Shown here: positions 29,653-40,555 of the stretch, in pieces | How positions within the stretch are numbered: position 1 is the first letter of the stretch | Layout: the number at the start of each line of letters is the position of its first letter | Assembly (NCBI GenBank): GCA_030867875.1 | Contig: JAOWCC010000064.1 | Location: 35,672,802-35,736,801, forward strand | From: Actinernus sp. WN-2022 | Lineage: Eukaryota; Cnidaria; Anthozoa; Actiniaria; Actinernidae | Reading direction: 5' to 3' | Length of the DNA stretch: 64,000 bases | Notes under the pieces: generated by a model | What the model saw: the letters and a program-made list of their open reading frames with translations, nothing else | Databases searched by the model: none | Told to the model about the DNA's origin: nothing | Made by a program: the position numbers and the translations under genes

Positions 29653-30813
29653 ATGTCGTTCAGAACTGTTCAATCAGTAGAAGAAAGAGCAAGCTTAATT
29701 AACGAATTCTTGAAAAATAGGCAAATATTAAAGAAACGATTACTCAATAAAAAGTTAGGTGATCAATCATTACGAGAAGCTGGCGAAAAGCTATACCAAC
29801 CCGTAACAGCTTCAGTCGAAAAGGCGCAGAAAGCGGCTGATAAGAAACAGGACGAAATGATAGAACAGCTACAAGAAAACCAAGAGAACATCACTGGAGC
29901 AATCGATACATTAAGTGAAGCCATATCAACGCAAGGATCTACTAAAGGTTTAGAATCATGGATTGGTAAACTGCCATCACATTACGAGGAAGATGAAGAC
30001 GAAGAGAACGACAAAGGAGCCGTTGGTGGCATAAAACCAATTTTTGGAGCACAAGAATCTAAACGACTAGAAAAACTAGGGTTCGACCCAAGCTTAACAG
30101 ACATACCTTCAGAACACTTAATAAAGAATGCCATAACGATACTGAACAAGCAAATCAAATCATCTAAATCACCCACGACAATAAAGATACTAGGCAATCA
30201 AAAATTAGCAGCAAACAAGTACTTGAAGGAAGTGCAAAAACTAAAGACACCAGAGAAAGAAGTCGTATTTGTACCAGATGAGGACGTCATAGAAACGCCA
30301 AAGTCATCTAAGACTAAGAAAACGACTGGCACAGGTCTAAAAATAGGATCCGACTATACGTTCGGAAACTTGTTTATCGATCCAGCTAAACTACTAGAGA
30401 TGAGATTAGAGGCCTACAATGGTAGTGGTAAGAAGGTACTAAGCCATAAGGTCGATCATTCATTCATGGAGTTGCTAACGAAACGGTATAATCCTAGAAG
30501 ACTGTACACTGATAATGCACAAACGATCTTCAACAAGCTGATTGAGCTATCAGGCATATCCCCATATGCCTCTAAAAGTGGTAAGATCGGTTTAGGAATG
30601 AAAAAATCAGGTGGTTGTAACAAAAGTCGAATAAAGTACTATAGCAATCCAGATCAACTATGTGAAAGACTAGAACTAATAATAGCTAGCCAAAATGCAG
30701 GGAACAATAGTAAAGAGCTTTCGAATGAAGCCGTTGAGATACTCGATAAGCTTTCTAACGATGGTTTGATCAATAATGGCGAATACAAACAGATACACCA
30801 ACAATTTATGTAA
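29653..30813 (+). CDS. Conserved Polinton protein with coiled-coil N-terminus
   Basis: A 386-residue protein. The N-terminal about 100 residues are charged and heptad-like (coiled coil), then an acidic run EEDEDEENDKG. The C-terminal 150 residues contain TFGNLFIDPAKLLEMRLEAY, FMELLTKRYNPRRLY and a final block LIIASQNAGNNS...EAVEILDKLSNDG, a pattern I associate with uncharacterised proteins of other Polintons. GTATACGT precedes the ATG. It is followed 15 bases later by the membrane-protein gene. Its function is unknown. Confidence 0.75.
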   Translation: MSFRTVQSVEERASLINEFLKNRQILKKRLLNKKLGDQSLREAGEKLYQPVTASVEKAQKAADKKQDEMIEQLQENQENITGAIDTLSEAISTQGSTKGLESWIGKLPSHYEEDEDEENDKGAVGGIKPIFGAQESKRLEKLGFDPSLTDIPSEHLIKNAITILNKQIKSSKSPTTIKILGNQKLAANKYLKEVQKLKTPEKEVVFVPDEDVIETPKSSKTKKTTGTGLKIGSDYTFGNLFIDPAKLLEMRLEAYNGSGKKVLSHKVDHSFMELLTKRYNPRRLYTDNAQTIFNKLIELSGISPYASKSGKIGLGMKKSGGCNKSRIKYYSNPDQLCERLELIIASQNAGNNSKELSNEAVEILDKLSNDGLINNGEYKQIHQQFM

Positions 30814-30828
30814 CGTATCAATATAGCA

Positions 30829-31323
30829 ATGGCAATAACGAAGATTACGATCTTCAACTTCAATCATATAGACAGTAGCATAAGCGAAGTCGATGTCGAA
30901 ATGCTAAAAAAGCTATATGCACACTACCACAAAAAATGCTTCTGTCACAAGCAAGCATACAAACGATTCAAAAAGATCAATACAATTCTGCATGCAACAT
31001 CAATTGGACTCACTAGCACTGGCGTAATCGTTGGATCCGTAACGCTAAATCCAATCATTCTTGGCACTATTTCAGGTGCTGGATTGGTGCTCCAAGGAAT
31101 ACTAAAATCGAAAAACTACAATAGGAAGACAGAAATGAGTAAATTCGCTTACACTTCATATCAAAAGATTCTAAATAAAATAAGGGCATATCTACGTGGA
31201 GAAGAACTAGACATCGAAAAATTCACATTAGAGTTGAACTGGTTGGATGATCAAGTATCAGACCTATGTCCACTAGTTGATTGCTTCAAAGCTAAATACG
31301 ATAACAAGTATACGATTACCTAA
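30829..31323 (+). CDS. Two-helix membrane protein of Polinton type
   Basis: A 164-residue protein with a basic, cysteine- and histidine-containing N-terminal part (HKKCFCHKQAYKRFKKI). A hydrophobic Gly/Thr/Ser-rich hairpin (about residues 53-88, including GVIVGSVTLNPIILGTISG) follows, then a helical C-terminus. It is similar in design to a small membrane protein of other Polintons. A role in the virion or host membranes is inferred. Confidence 0.7.
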   Translation: MAITKITIFNFNHIDSSISEVDVEMLKKLYAHYHKKCFCHKQAYKRFKKINTILHATSIGLTSTGVIVGSVTLNPIILGTISGAGLVLQGILKSKNYNRKTEMSKFAYTSYQKILNKIRAYLRGEELDIEKFTLELNWLDDQVSDLCPLVDCFKAKYDNKYTIT

Positions 31324-31353
31324 ACTATAACGATATCTTTCTCGAGTTCCTTC

Positions 31354-31956
31354 TCAAACCTTCCCGTCAACTCTTTTTGCGAAAACATCATTATTAGTCT
31401 TTATACGACGCCAATTATTCATTTTGCAAACTCTCCTCCATAAGATCTTATATCGTTTAACAGTACTCTTCGATATATACCTAGTACACCTTTGCATATG
31501 AATGCAATAGTTATCGATTCCAGATTCGTGAAACTTCATTTCGAACAACTTATAGAATACGAAATCAAGTATTGGATACCTCTTCCCTTTCAATATAACA
31601 TCAATAGCACTTTCGAATTCATTGAACAACCTACGAATATCAATGTACTCACCATATCGTAAATCGAATCTCATAATGAATATATTGTCAATATGGTATT
31701 TCCTATGGTAGATAGACTTACGTCTCATTCGATACATATTCTCGTAGTAATCGATATATTCATTCGCCACACCATATCTATGAACTACACCACAGCTTTG
31801 ACAGACATACATACCATTATCATTAATTATATCTGTATTGCCACAACACGACTCACTCTCTTTCTCGCGTACGTAATCTATCAATTGCTCATTGCAGAAA
31901 GGACATGACTCTCCAAAGTCTTTCATCTCATCATGGATTTCTGAATTGCAGTTCAT
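31354..31956 (-). CDS. VLTF3-like zinc-binding transcription factor
   Basis: A 200-residue protein with cysteine pairs CPFC and CC near the N-terminus and CQSCGVVH, forming one or two zinc ribbons. The block KSIYHRKYHIDNIFIMRFDL matches the core of poxvirus/NCLDV late transcription factor 3 relatives. The remainder is helical and ends in KMNNWRRIK. It would direct late transcription of virion genes if the homology holds. It is transcribed toward the plus-strand block and placed next to the right TIR. The family assignment is from motif recall and is less certain than the capsid genes. Confidence 0.7.
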   Translation of the reverse strand: MNCNSEIHDEMKDFGESCPFCNEQLIDYVREKESESCCGNTDIINDNGMYVCQSCGVVHRYGVANEYIDYYENMYRMRRKSIYHRKYHIDNIFIMRFDLRYGEYIDIRRLFNEFESAIDVILKGKRYPILDFVFYKLFEMKFHESGIDNYCIHMQRCTRYISKSTVKRYKILWRRVCKMNNWRRIKTNNDVFAKRVDGKV

Positions 31957-32014
31957 CCTATACTACTATATTAGATATAAAATCTCTATAAATGCACCAG
32001 CATCCATTGCATAA

Positions 32015-32417
32015 AGAAACTCGCAGAAGCCAATATATGGCAATAGCGGATAGCAGGCAAGGCAATGAAGCCATTAGAATGGATAGCCTAGAATGCAACT
32101 ATGAAAAGTTGAATACTATAGTATGAGAAGAACGAAGAGAAGAACCATCAATCGGCTGGTTCAAACACATTTCGAAAATATACGTACACATCACTATAGA
32201 TCAAGCCTTTAGACATCCAAAGATTGAAACCAGTTATGGAGATTTCCAAGAATTTGACATCCAAAGATTGAACTGGTTAAATCGGTTATGGAGAATTCGA
32301 CCTTGACCTTGACCTTGAGAAGAATAAAAAATACGATCGATAAATAATAGGGTGGGGGTATGAGATCAGAAACCATATGATGGAAAATGGTCCGGTACCC
32401 TCACCCTCTATACTACT
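32015..32417 (-). repeat. Polinton right terminal inverted repeat
   Basis: Reverse complement of 12209-12612, ending CTATACTACT before the CCGTTT duplication at 32418-32423. Confidence 0.95.
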
Positions 32418-32495
32418 CCGTTTCCATCTTGGCTTGCTCATCACCCATATATGGGCCTAAGTAAAGTGAAGTAAAGTCACCTTTATTTATAGAGG

Positions 32496-32908
32496 GTTTA
32501 AACCCCGGGGGGGGGGGGGGGGGTACTCTACCTAAAGTTGGGTAGGGGTGTGCCGCTGGGGCTCTGAAACCCTTACCCTGTTTAAGACAAAAAAACTCAA
32601 ATTTCCATACCCTGTTCAAGACAAAGTGTTAAAATTTTCCCTCTATAAGACAAATAACAAATTATCTATACTTGGATGTCAGTGTTTATTGTCAGTTTAT
32701 TGTTTAGTGTCATAACTAAATAAGTCTTCAGCAAGCACTAGACTAAATAACGGCACTAGATAAATACCATACCCTGTTCAAGATCTGTCGATGTGAAAAT
32801 GGATACCCTGTCTAAGATCAGAAACTCGAAAAACCATACCCTGTCCAGCGGATCATCCCCGTATAGTCCATATATGGGAGTACCCCCCCCCCCCCCCGGG
32901 GTTTAAAC
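32496..32908. mobile_element. MITE with G17/C15 homopolymer ends
   Basis: The ends are GTTTAAACCCC then G17 (32507-32523) TAC, mirrored by GTAC15 (32883-32897) GGGGTTTAAAC. The inside repeats ATACCCTGTTCAAGAC-like phrases. GTTTAAAC may be part of the TIR or an 8-bp palindromic target duplication. It begins 73 bases after the Polinton duplication. Confidence 0.65.
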
Positions 32909-33236
32909 ACGTTAACCGGCTAGTAACAGTTATCTAACACGTGGCCCTCTCTTTACTTTAGTCCTGCGGTTTAACGTCCTTATCCGAGAAGACGAGAAGG
33001 TCTAACCGTTTACTGTTCGACTGATTATGTAAAAGCAGCACCTGGCCTGGTTAAATTGTTCGAAGCAAGGGTCACTCAGGGGTCACTCAGTTTATCCCTA
33101 GGATAGCGCTAAATCTGTAATTATGATCTGTACAATTTAACCTCGATTTTGCGATTTAGTAGCGCTTACCCTTGCTTGAACAACCGGGCCCTGAAAAAAG
33201 AATTAACAAAAAGGAAGTAAATGTATTAATAGAGTG
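32909..33236. other. Intergenic, nothing recognised
   Basis: No gene; short tandem GGTCACTCAG duplication near 33070 only. Confidence 0.35.
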
Positions 33237-35032
33237 GAGAGGAACGGGTAGTGAAATCTCACTCCTCCCTATTTTTTTCCCGACATTTCTCCCTCCTCCC
33301 TAGTGATTTAAAAAAATTCTCTCTAGAGCATGTATGTAGATCCCATTTTCTTCCTCCTCCCTGTATGCTAAATTCTTCCTCCTCCCTAGTTTTTCTGGAC
33401 ATTTCACCCTCCTCCCTGATTTTTTTTGCCAATTCTCCCTCCTCCCTGTTCTGTACCTCCGCCCTCTTAATAAAGGTTCCGGGGTGGCACATGTGATAAT
33501 AATAATAATAATATTTTATGAGGAAGCTCTCACGGACGTGATTTTCAGAGAGCGTGTCCTGAAAGCGCTTCGCCTCTCACCTCGACTGATCTCTGTGGCC
33601 CTAAAAAAAGGTTCGATTCCCGATCGCCTCGCCATATGTGAGTTGAGTTTATTGGTATCTCGCCCTTGTTCCGAGGTATCTGTGGTTTAGACGGATCAAA
33701 AATCAACCGTGAGTCGAGTGTAGTGTGTCCAAAATAGTTAATGTAGTGGGAGTGTGTGAGGAGTAAAAGCAGACCCCCACCAGCTTTAAGTTGTACTGAC
33801 TCAGCCTGCTATAACAAATAAAATATTTTTATTTATTTTTATTTTTTTATCCTGACTTTGATCAGCCCTGTCCCTATAGTTGTTTCAGGTTCCTTTAAAA
33901 TTCAGAGTAATACATCCCATTCTAATGTGGGGACATCTGATATTGAATGAATTAATAATTAAATGGGAAAAGGAAAGGAGGGAGGGATCAGTGATGGTGA
34001 GGTATTTCTTGGACAAGTTTCGTTCCGAGTCTTCAGCTTGTGGTGTTGCTTTTATAGTAGTTTTTCAAAATGTTAAATTGTTAAGTCACACAAGTTGGCC
34101 TGCTAATGTACTTAATTATATAATAACTTTTTGTGAAAGAATTATGTAAGAATTTCGAGTGGATCAAGCCACGCTTATTATCTTGTCACATTCGCCATGC
34201 AGCCAGGCCTTTACGTTTGCTAATGAGCCTCTCTGGCGATCATGCTGTACCATTAAATATTAGGACTAGTTAATTAACAATTGGTGGTTTCTCTGTTCAA
34301 CTTTCTACAGATTAGCGTCATTATGTCTTCTCCGTTACCATTAAAACAATTTTGTTTCATAAAACTGCGAAGCAGGGCTTTTCACCAAGATGTAACATGG
34401 TCAGCTTATGAAACCTTTCCGCGTTGCAGTTTCACAAAAAAAGTAGAATTGCACCCCTGAAACCCTCCCCTGGCTACTCTCCTGCTTGTATCCTACAGCA
34501 GACCGATAGCCAGACCAAATGCTTACCCAAGGCATTTGTGTATATTAGATTAACCGAGGCATTTTCTATATTAGATCATAAATATTATATTTATTTTCTA
34601 ATGCAGTCTCACAAAGTGACAGATGGGCTAAATTTTAACCTAGACAACTGACTAGCCACAGTAATGTCCAAACATTGAAATTTTAAATACGAATTAAGTT
34701 CTCTTCAATATAATTTTCATTTATTCGCTTCTTCTTCAGGCAAACTACACTGTACATGTTATTTGTGAACGTTTCTCTTTCAATTTTAATAGAAAGTCAT
34801 CGGGCAAACAGGTCTGGAGCGGAATGGTGTAGGGAGGAGGGAAAAGGCTAAAAATATTAACTAGGGAGGAGGGAGAAATGTCCAGAAAAACTAGGGAGAA
34901 TACAGAGAGGAGGATAAAATAGGATCTACATGCTCTAGCTAGGGGAAAATGTTTAAAACTCGCTAGGAAGGAGGCTGGGAGAAACATTCTAAAAAACTAG
35001 GGAGGAGGGAGACTTTACTACCCGTTCCTCTC
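33237..35032. mobile_element. Candidate TIR element with CCTCCCT-rich ends
   Basis: GAGAGGAACGGGTAGT at 33237 is mirrored at 35032. The inward about 230 bp on each side are inverted relatives rich in CTCCCTCCTCCCTAG. Between them lie a SINE and about 1 kb without recognised genes. No target duplication is visible, so a single element is plausible but two inverted copies of a repeat would look the same. Confidence 0.5.
33525..33850 (+). mobile_element. tRNA-derived SINE
   Basis: A perfect RNA polymerase III B box GGTTCGATTCC (33611-33621) is followed by CGATCGCCTCGCCATATGTG and GAGTTGAGTTTATTGGTATCTCG, a body I associate with cnidarian SINEs. The 3' end is a run of TTTTTATTTA-type sequence near 33815-33850. 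The A box is degenerate. An (ATA)n tract at 33496-33512 precedes it. Confidence 0.6.
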
Positions 35033-35039
35033 ATGCAGC

Positions 35040-35820
35040 TCAAACAGGGAGACACAAGGCAAGTCTTAGGGCTTGTTAAATATCTCTTAGTCTGGTGTAG
35101 CGAGACAAATGGATTGCTTCCATGTTTTCTTTATAAGGAAAACAGCTAGGGCATATTTAGAAATGTATCCGAAGAAATTAGATCAAGGGGACGAAATCGA
35201 ACGGCAAGTTTACTAGCTTGTATGCTAATCATTTTCGAAGGAACAGCGAACAAACTTAGACCACCTGTCCCTTGAATAATTTGACGATCGCTCGATCAAA
35301 AATTTATTACGTATTGGTGGTTCAATACGAAGAAGCGCTACAGGTAAAGCTTAAAAGTATTTCTAGAGTATATATGTACGATGGTGAATAATTTCTTAAA
35401 ATTTAGACATTTTAATTCCTCCTATAAAACCAGGTGGTATTTCAGGAAAGCGTGTTCAATAATTACTACACGCTTCTTAACATTTAGGGCAAAGTATTAA
35501 AAGGGAAAATAATGATCGGGAATTATACAACAAAATATATTGGCGATGGTTGCGTTTCATAATTGGAGAGAGTCCGCCCTTTCCAAGCGGAGAAATTGAA
35601 CCATGAACTTTTCCATATATATGTATGATTTTTTAATACCCTGTTAATGACAAAATACACTTTAAAACAGTGTAATTAACAGCAGTTGACATCACTATCG
35701 TCTTCCCTTGCAACAGGTGTAGATTATCAGTTCAGTTTTTTGTAATCCAAAGTTTTCACGCGTTCATGGTTAATTATAATTTACTTTACTTTTTTGTAAA
35801 TTTCGTCTTAATTTTTACTA
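35040..35820. other. Intergenic, nothing recognised
   Basis: AT-rich, no supported gene. It lies directly downstream of the three-exon cysteine-rich gene. Confidence 0.35.
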
Positions 35821-37302
35821 TTAACAGTTCATAGATCTCGCTGCCATGCAAATAGAATCTCTTGCTCTCTTGCTAATCGCGTGATCCATCTGATATCGCT
35901 TTTCTTTCTTGCGGCACTGTAATAGAACAAGCAAAACAAAACATCAACTCAGTTGAAAACGAAAAACAAGATAAGAGTTTCTTATGGGTGTACAGGATAC
36001 CGTTGTTGAATATAAATTGATTTATCCTAACAGTTCTGAAAGAGCTGCTGGTGCTGTAACCCTGATATCGAACTCTCGGTATATACTTCATGGTAGTGTT
36101 TCGTTCCATATAGTCTCCCTGCATTTTCTTTACTGTTTTACTGTATTATGCAGGGAGACTATATGGAACGAAACACTACCATGAAGTGTATACCAAACTC
36201 TCTGTATCAGTGGACATTGTGTCAAGGGGCTGTCAGCTCCCTGACAAATATACCAGCATTATTGGGGGAGGGGTAGGGGATTGTAGAGCTACAAGACGTT
36301 TAGAAACATTAATAGATTAACAATACTTTATATGCGTTTGCATACCGTTTTACCACATGGCCATGGATCCCCACCGCAGCGACAATTGCTAGCTATGTCG
36401 TGTTCGAGATCCACTTGATCTTGCTTTTTGACACACTGAAATACAACAAGCCAAACAGGACAACTCATTTTAAAGCAAACTTTTGAAAATAACTGATCTC
36501 GTTGCATTGCATTGGTGAAAACCGATCATAAACTTCAGTGCTCCTCATTAGTGATTGTTAAAACCAATAGCAACAACGATAACGAACAAGAACATACTCC
36601 TTTAAGGAGTAAAACTAAACTGATTAAGAGTGCCTCACAAAGTGATTAAGAATATAACTTATATTCTCTCAAAGTAAACTTAAGGCGTTATGGCGCAGAC
36701 TAAGACTTGGCTAAGTTTACTAAAATGCTAGTGTTTAAAATGGGAATTAATCTTAACAAAAGGGATGTAAGAGTTAATCATCTCCTTCTAAAGTCCATGG
36801 GTTATACTGTGAGTTATGACTGTAAAATTCTGGACCATCTCTTTCAGTTTAGTTCACTTATTGAGATTCTGTGTGTTTAGTGTTTGGAGATTTTGTAGCG
36901 AACATTGCATTTAGTACTGTAAAAGTTGTTTTTAGAATTGGGTGATCATTTTTGTGGGAGGCTGACATGATTTCGATTCCCTAGAACTACTTATTAACCA
37001 GCTATGTTGGAAGGTCTTCACCGGAAACCCCTACCACATACAATGTACTAAATTTGAAACTTTCAACACCCTGGACATTCGACATGTAAGTCCCGAACGG
37101 ACTCGTACAGCTGAGTCTAACTTAGACAATAACTAAGAACATTAATAATAGCTGTTTCCTAGAGTTTACATACAGCTTTTCCACAAAGTTGATATCTCCC
37201 ATTGGCTGGGCAGTAACAAGAAAAGGGATCCGTCCAAACCACTTCGCATGCACTGAGAAGAACAACAGCACCAATAAGACAGGTAGTGGCAAGATTCATC
37301 AT
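35821..37302 (-). CDS. Three-exon gene for a small secreted cysteine-rich protein
   Basis: Exon 1 (37302-37174) encodes a hydrophobic signal peptide (TTCLIGAVVLLSA) and a C-x-C...C-G-K end, with donor GTATGT. Exon 2 (36435-36346) follows an acceptor TTTCAG. It begins with Cys, contains C-x-C and C-G-K near its end, and has donor GTATGC. Exon 3 (35916-35821) follows an acceptor TTACAG, begins with Cys, is strongly basic and ends in Cys before TAA. All introns are phase 0, and exons 1 and 2 end with the same C-G-K-x pattern, so the gene looks built from a repeated cysteine module. The predicted product is about 104 residues. I do not recognise the family; antimicrobial, toxin-like or matrix roles are all possible. 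An in-frame upstream Met at 37362 is less likely because it would bury the signal peptide. Confidence 0.7.
36070..36202. repeat. Hairpin in intron 2 of the cysteine-rich gene
   Basis: Arms of about 55 bp (36070-36124 and 36148-36202) around a 23-bp loop, sharing CATGGTAGTGTTTCGTTCCA. Few mismatches suggest a young foldback insertion or local inverted duplication. Confidence 0.75.
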
Positions 37303-37362
37303 GCACTTCACACTCCGACGATGGACGATGGATCTTAGTCTGTTGCTCTTCTCTGGAATCAA

Positions 37363-38335
37363 GAACTAACAGTGATCGAAACTCTCTGTTATATTATAGT
37401 CATATTTTGGAGAATTTAAATATGAATAGGATTTTAATTATCTGGAAAATGCCAATCACATTTGAAGTAACCGAGTGGCTCTTATTAAACTTCATGAACT
37501 AATTAACAAAGACAAATGTCGAAGCGGAACACTTTGCTCTTCGGTTAGGTTAAACTATTACAAGGGCACCCATGGAAGTTTTCGGTTAAAAAGCTGTTCG
37601 GGCGAGTAAATTAGCCTAAAACTTTCGGATTTGAAAAAAATGTCCCTAGAAAATTGTTTTCTGTAATACTGGCTAGAAAATTTGTTTTCAACCCCTAGAA
37701 AATTATAGAAGAAAAGGGAGACTAAAAGGTTTTCCCTAAAATATTCGTACGTCCCAATTCGTCTGATAAATAGAGTCAGAACAGGAAAAAAGAATCCCTA
37801 AAAAATTCGTACCTCCACAAAACTTTGCAACATGAAGTTACTTGGGCTAGAAAATTATTGTTATGTTCTAGACTACTAACAAATTCGTAGGCCGGGAATA
37901 TTTTGCCATAGTATTTTCGGTTGACGCGATTTCCACCTAGAAAATCCGAACAGCTAATAGCTTTCTAGAATACGTCAAAAGACATAGTAGGCGCCTTAAA
38001 ATGGCTAGATGCATGAGCTGCAGACAACTGGTTTCAAACGAATTTCAAAAAGTACTCGTTGGGTGCCCTTGACTATAAAGCTAAAGGTAATTGGCAGAAG
38101 CTAATTGAAGAAAAGAAAATGAATAAGTTGCTTCAGCAAAAACTAATTGTTTTCTCTTGAATTGGCTTCAAACATATTTTCCTCAGTGATATCTTGACAA
38201 ATAAAGATAGACTGGCTTCCGAATCTAGTGTTGGTATTTGTAATCTGATGTTCTTGGGCCTCTCTGTGAAGCTGTTCAACTGAACTGCTGTTCAAAAAAA
38301 TGACTGAAAAAGTTTGTCTATATCCGATGAATATA
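37363..38335. other. Upstream region of the cysteine-rich gene
   Basis: No coding exon recognised. CTAGAAAATT-type phrases recur around 37600-37940. Positions 38160-38290 match 63895-64000 in reverse complement, suggesting that another copy of this gene begins beyond the right edge. Confidence 0.45.
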
Positions 38336-38341
38336 AAGAGC

Positions 38342-38468
38342 TTATTACACGGAAAGTTGTGTAATACGGCTGGGTATTTTTACGAGTCAGTTTTATTTTT
38401 TCAAGCCTGAAAGGCGAGAAAAAATAAAATTGACGAGTAAAAATTCCCAGCCGTATTACACAACTCTT
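38342..38468. repeat. Inverted repeat, about 60-bp arms
   Basis: The arms share TTGTGTAATACGGCTGGG and TTTTACGAGTCA in opposite orientation around a 13-bp loop. A 15-bp direct repeat GAGAGAAGAAATCTC (three copies) follows at about 38562-38605. Confidence 0.7.
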
Positions 38469-39208
38469 CGTGTAATAAATTGTTTATTATACGACAGCTA
38501 ACACGAACAAAACATGTTTGTTTTCGCTTACCTTACTGCTCTGTTTGAAGAAAATCTTGAGAGAAGAAATCTCGAGAGAAGAAATCTCGAGAGAAGAAAT
38601 CTCTCAGCCCAATGTCGGGGGCGGGCGCGCACTGAAAAGTTTTTTTCGCGCGCTAAAAGCTGATTGGCTGTTACTCAAACAGCTCCATTTCGATTGGCTC
38701 GCGCGCTTACAAAACCTTTTAAGTGTTGAATAAACCTGTGCAAACCGGTTTGTGACCCGTGTAATACCGTCTCATATTTGCACTCGTTTTAGCCCGTATT
38801 TGCACTCGAAAACGCCAAGTCGTATAATAATGAGCATAATCTTTCAGATGTAAAATTCTTATCTATTCAAAATAAATCCACAGGCTTCCCAGACTCGACG
38901 TATATTTCCCGCTTATTATGAGTGTTGGGTTACCTGTGGTTTATCGATTACTTTCGTAACGATCTCAGAAGAGTTTATATAATTGCTCCGTGTGAATTCT
39001 CTTTTCCGATTCCTACGAAATAAATATTCAATAATAAAAGATTGATACTTAACAGGTAATGGGCTCCTGTACTTAATGAAGTTGGTTGTTTGAGTGTTTT
39101 TTTTTGGCGATTTTGGTCCTTCTAAAGCAATTTATTAGGATTAAAAATTTTGAACGTTAAGTATCAATCTTTTATTATTGAAGATTTATTTCGTAGGAAT
39201 CGGAAAAG

Positions 39209-40478
39209 CGGACGGAGTAATACGCAGGGTGCAGGGCATGCAGGGTGCGCAGGGTTATTTTATTTTAGATATCAATTCTACATCAAGTGAATAGTAGAAT
39301 GGTACAATGTATCTTGCTTTGAATGCTGTGCCGCTAAGTTAAGGACGTTTTAATATCCAAAATGCTAATTACATGACGTCAAGGGAGGCATCAATTATTA
39401 TACAATTTTTTTTGTTATAATTTTTTTTATTATTTTTATTATCAGTGTTATACCCATGGTTGAAATAAAATGATGTTAGAAATTTGTTTTCTTTTGTCAG
39501 TAGAAACGCCCATTCACAACCACTAAGAAGTGATTGCAGATGCCTCCCCTGACGTCATGTAATTAGCATTTTGGATATTAAAACCTCCTTAACCCAGCGG
39601 CACAGCATTCAAAGCAAAATATATTTTACCATTCTACTATTCACTTGATTTAGAATTGATATCTAAAATAAAAAAATAAGCTTCATAGGCACTTTAAAGG
39701 ATTTCAGGATTCCTGTGACACATAAGATCAAGCGGCTAGTGTGAGCCAGTCCAAGATGGATGGCGGGATTGATTTCGTCAAACAACACGATTAGTGACAA
39801 GGCGAACGCAATAAAAGACACAACTTTTATATCTTTGAGGAAATTCTGACATGAAAAGACACAAAAACACGAGAATATTGTGTATCATCTGATACTCTGG
39901 CGTCTTGTTTTGTTCCGTAAAATTTTAGGCGGGAGCGTTTCTAAGTTGGTGTCAACTAAATAAATTGTGTCTGCCAACATTTTTTTATCTGCTTTTGTTA
40001 ATTTCCGTAAAAGCGGGTCCCGCTGTGAACGTTCTGCATGTTATGTCTTAAAATGCCATATGCGTGACAGCATTGCAATTAGTTTCAAATTCAAGGATTA
40101 AAATGTTTGTGTACATTCCTTGGGAAATCAGTAAAATATACGACACGTATAATATAGGCGAGAACGGCTTCACGTAGGCTAGACACGTATTTGAGAAAAG
40201 CTTACAGGAAAGCAACTAAAAACATTGATAAATAAATACACTTTTACTTTCACTCTAAAATTAGCATAATATTTGCCATTTGAACATTTGACCTTTGCAA
40301 TCTGATATTCCAAAGGCACTAAATTGTGTAACTTTATTTTTTTTACTTTGAACACCCTGCGTACTTTTTTAGAGTAATCTTTGTATTTTGTTATTTCCAA
40401 TCCTTTTTGTTAGGGCCACAAGGGAGAATACGGTACTGATTTACTGTAATTGTGCACCCTCTTTAAATAAAGTGTTAT

Positions 40479-40509
<31 letters not shown>

Positions 40510-40555
40510 CCCTGCATGCCCTGCGCGCGCTGCACCCTGCGTATTACTCCGTCCG
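39209..40555. mobile_element. 1.35-kb TIR element (CGGACGGAGTAATACG) nested in a foldback
   Basis: The terminal repeat CGGACGGAGTAATACGCAGG is mirrored at the right end. TCGGAAAA is duplicated at 39200-39207 and 40556-40563 (8 bp, possibly 9 with one mismatch). The host arm reads through when it is removed. It contains another foldback and an (ATCT)n tract near 40477-40508. No transposase ORF is present. Confidence 0.85.
39256..39677. mobile_element. Innermost foldback element
   Basis: Arms 39256-39392 and 39539-39677 are inverted copies containing AGATATCAATTCTA, GTGCCGCT and ATTACATGACGTCA. The centre is about 146 bp of T-rich DNA. This is the third level of nesting. Confidence 0.8.

Larger units (their letters stand above)
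12209..32417. mobile_element. Complete Polinton/Maverick (adintovirus-like) element
   Basis: The ends are AGTAGTATAGAGGGTGAGGG and its reverse complement, in agreement with the AG...CT termini of Polintons. CCGTTT is duplicated at 12203-12208 and 32418-32423, matching the 6-bp target duplication of this group. Length is 20.2 kb, or about 16.3 kb without the inserted LINE. It encodes the full Polinton core (PolB, retroviral-type integrase, adenain-like protease, packaging ATPase, major and minor capsid proteins) plus PLA2, fibre-like and VLTF3-like proteins. Near-identical termini and open frames suggest a recent insertion or an element still under selection. No transfer, expression or virion formation can be read from the sequence. 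Confidence 0.97.

Noticed and set aside
33600..33640. Functional tRNA gene
   Set aside because: A good B box is present but no cloverleaf or A box can be drawn; it fits a SINE.
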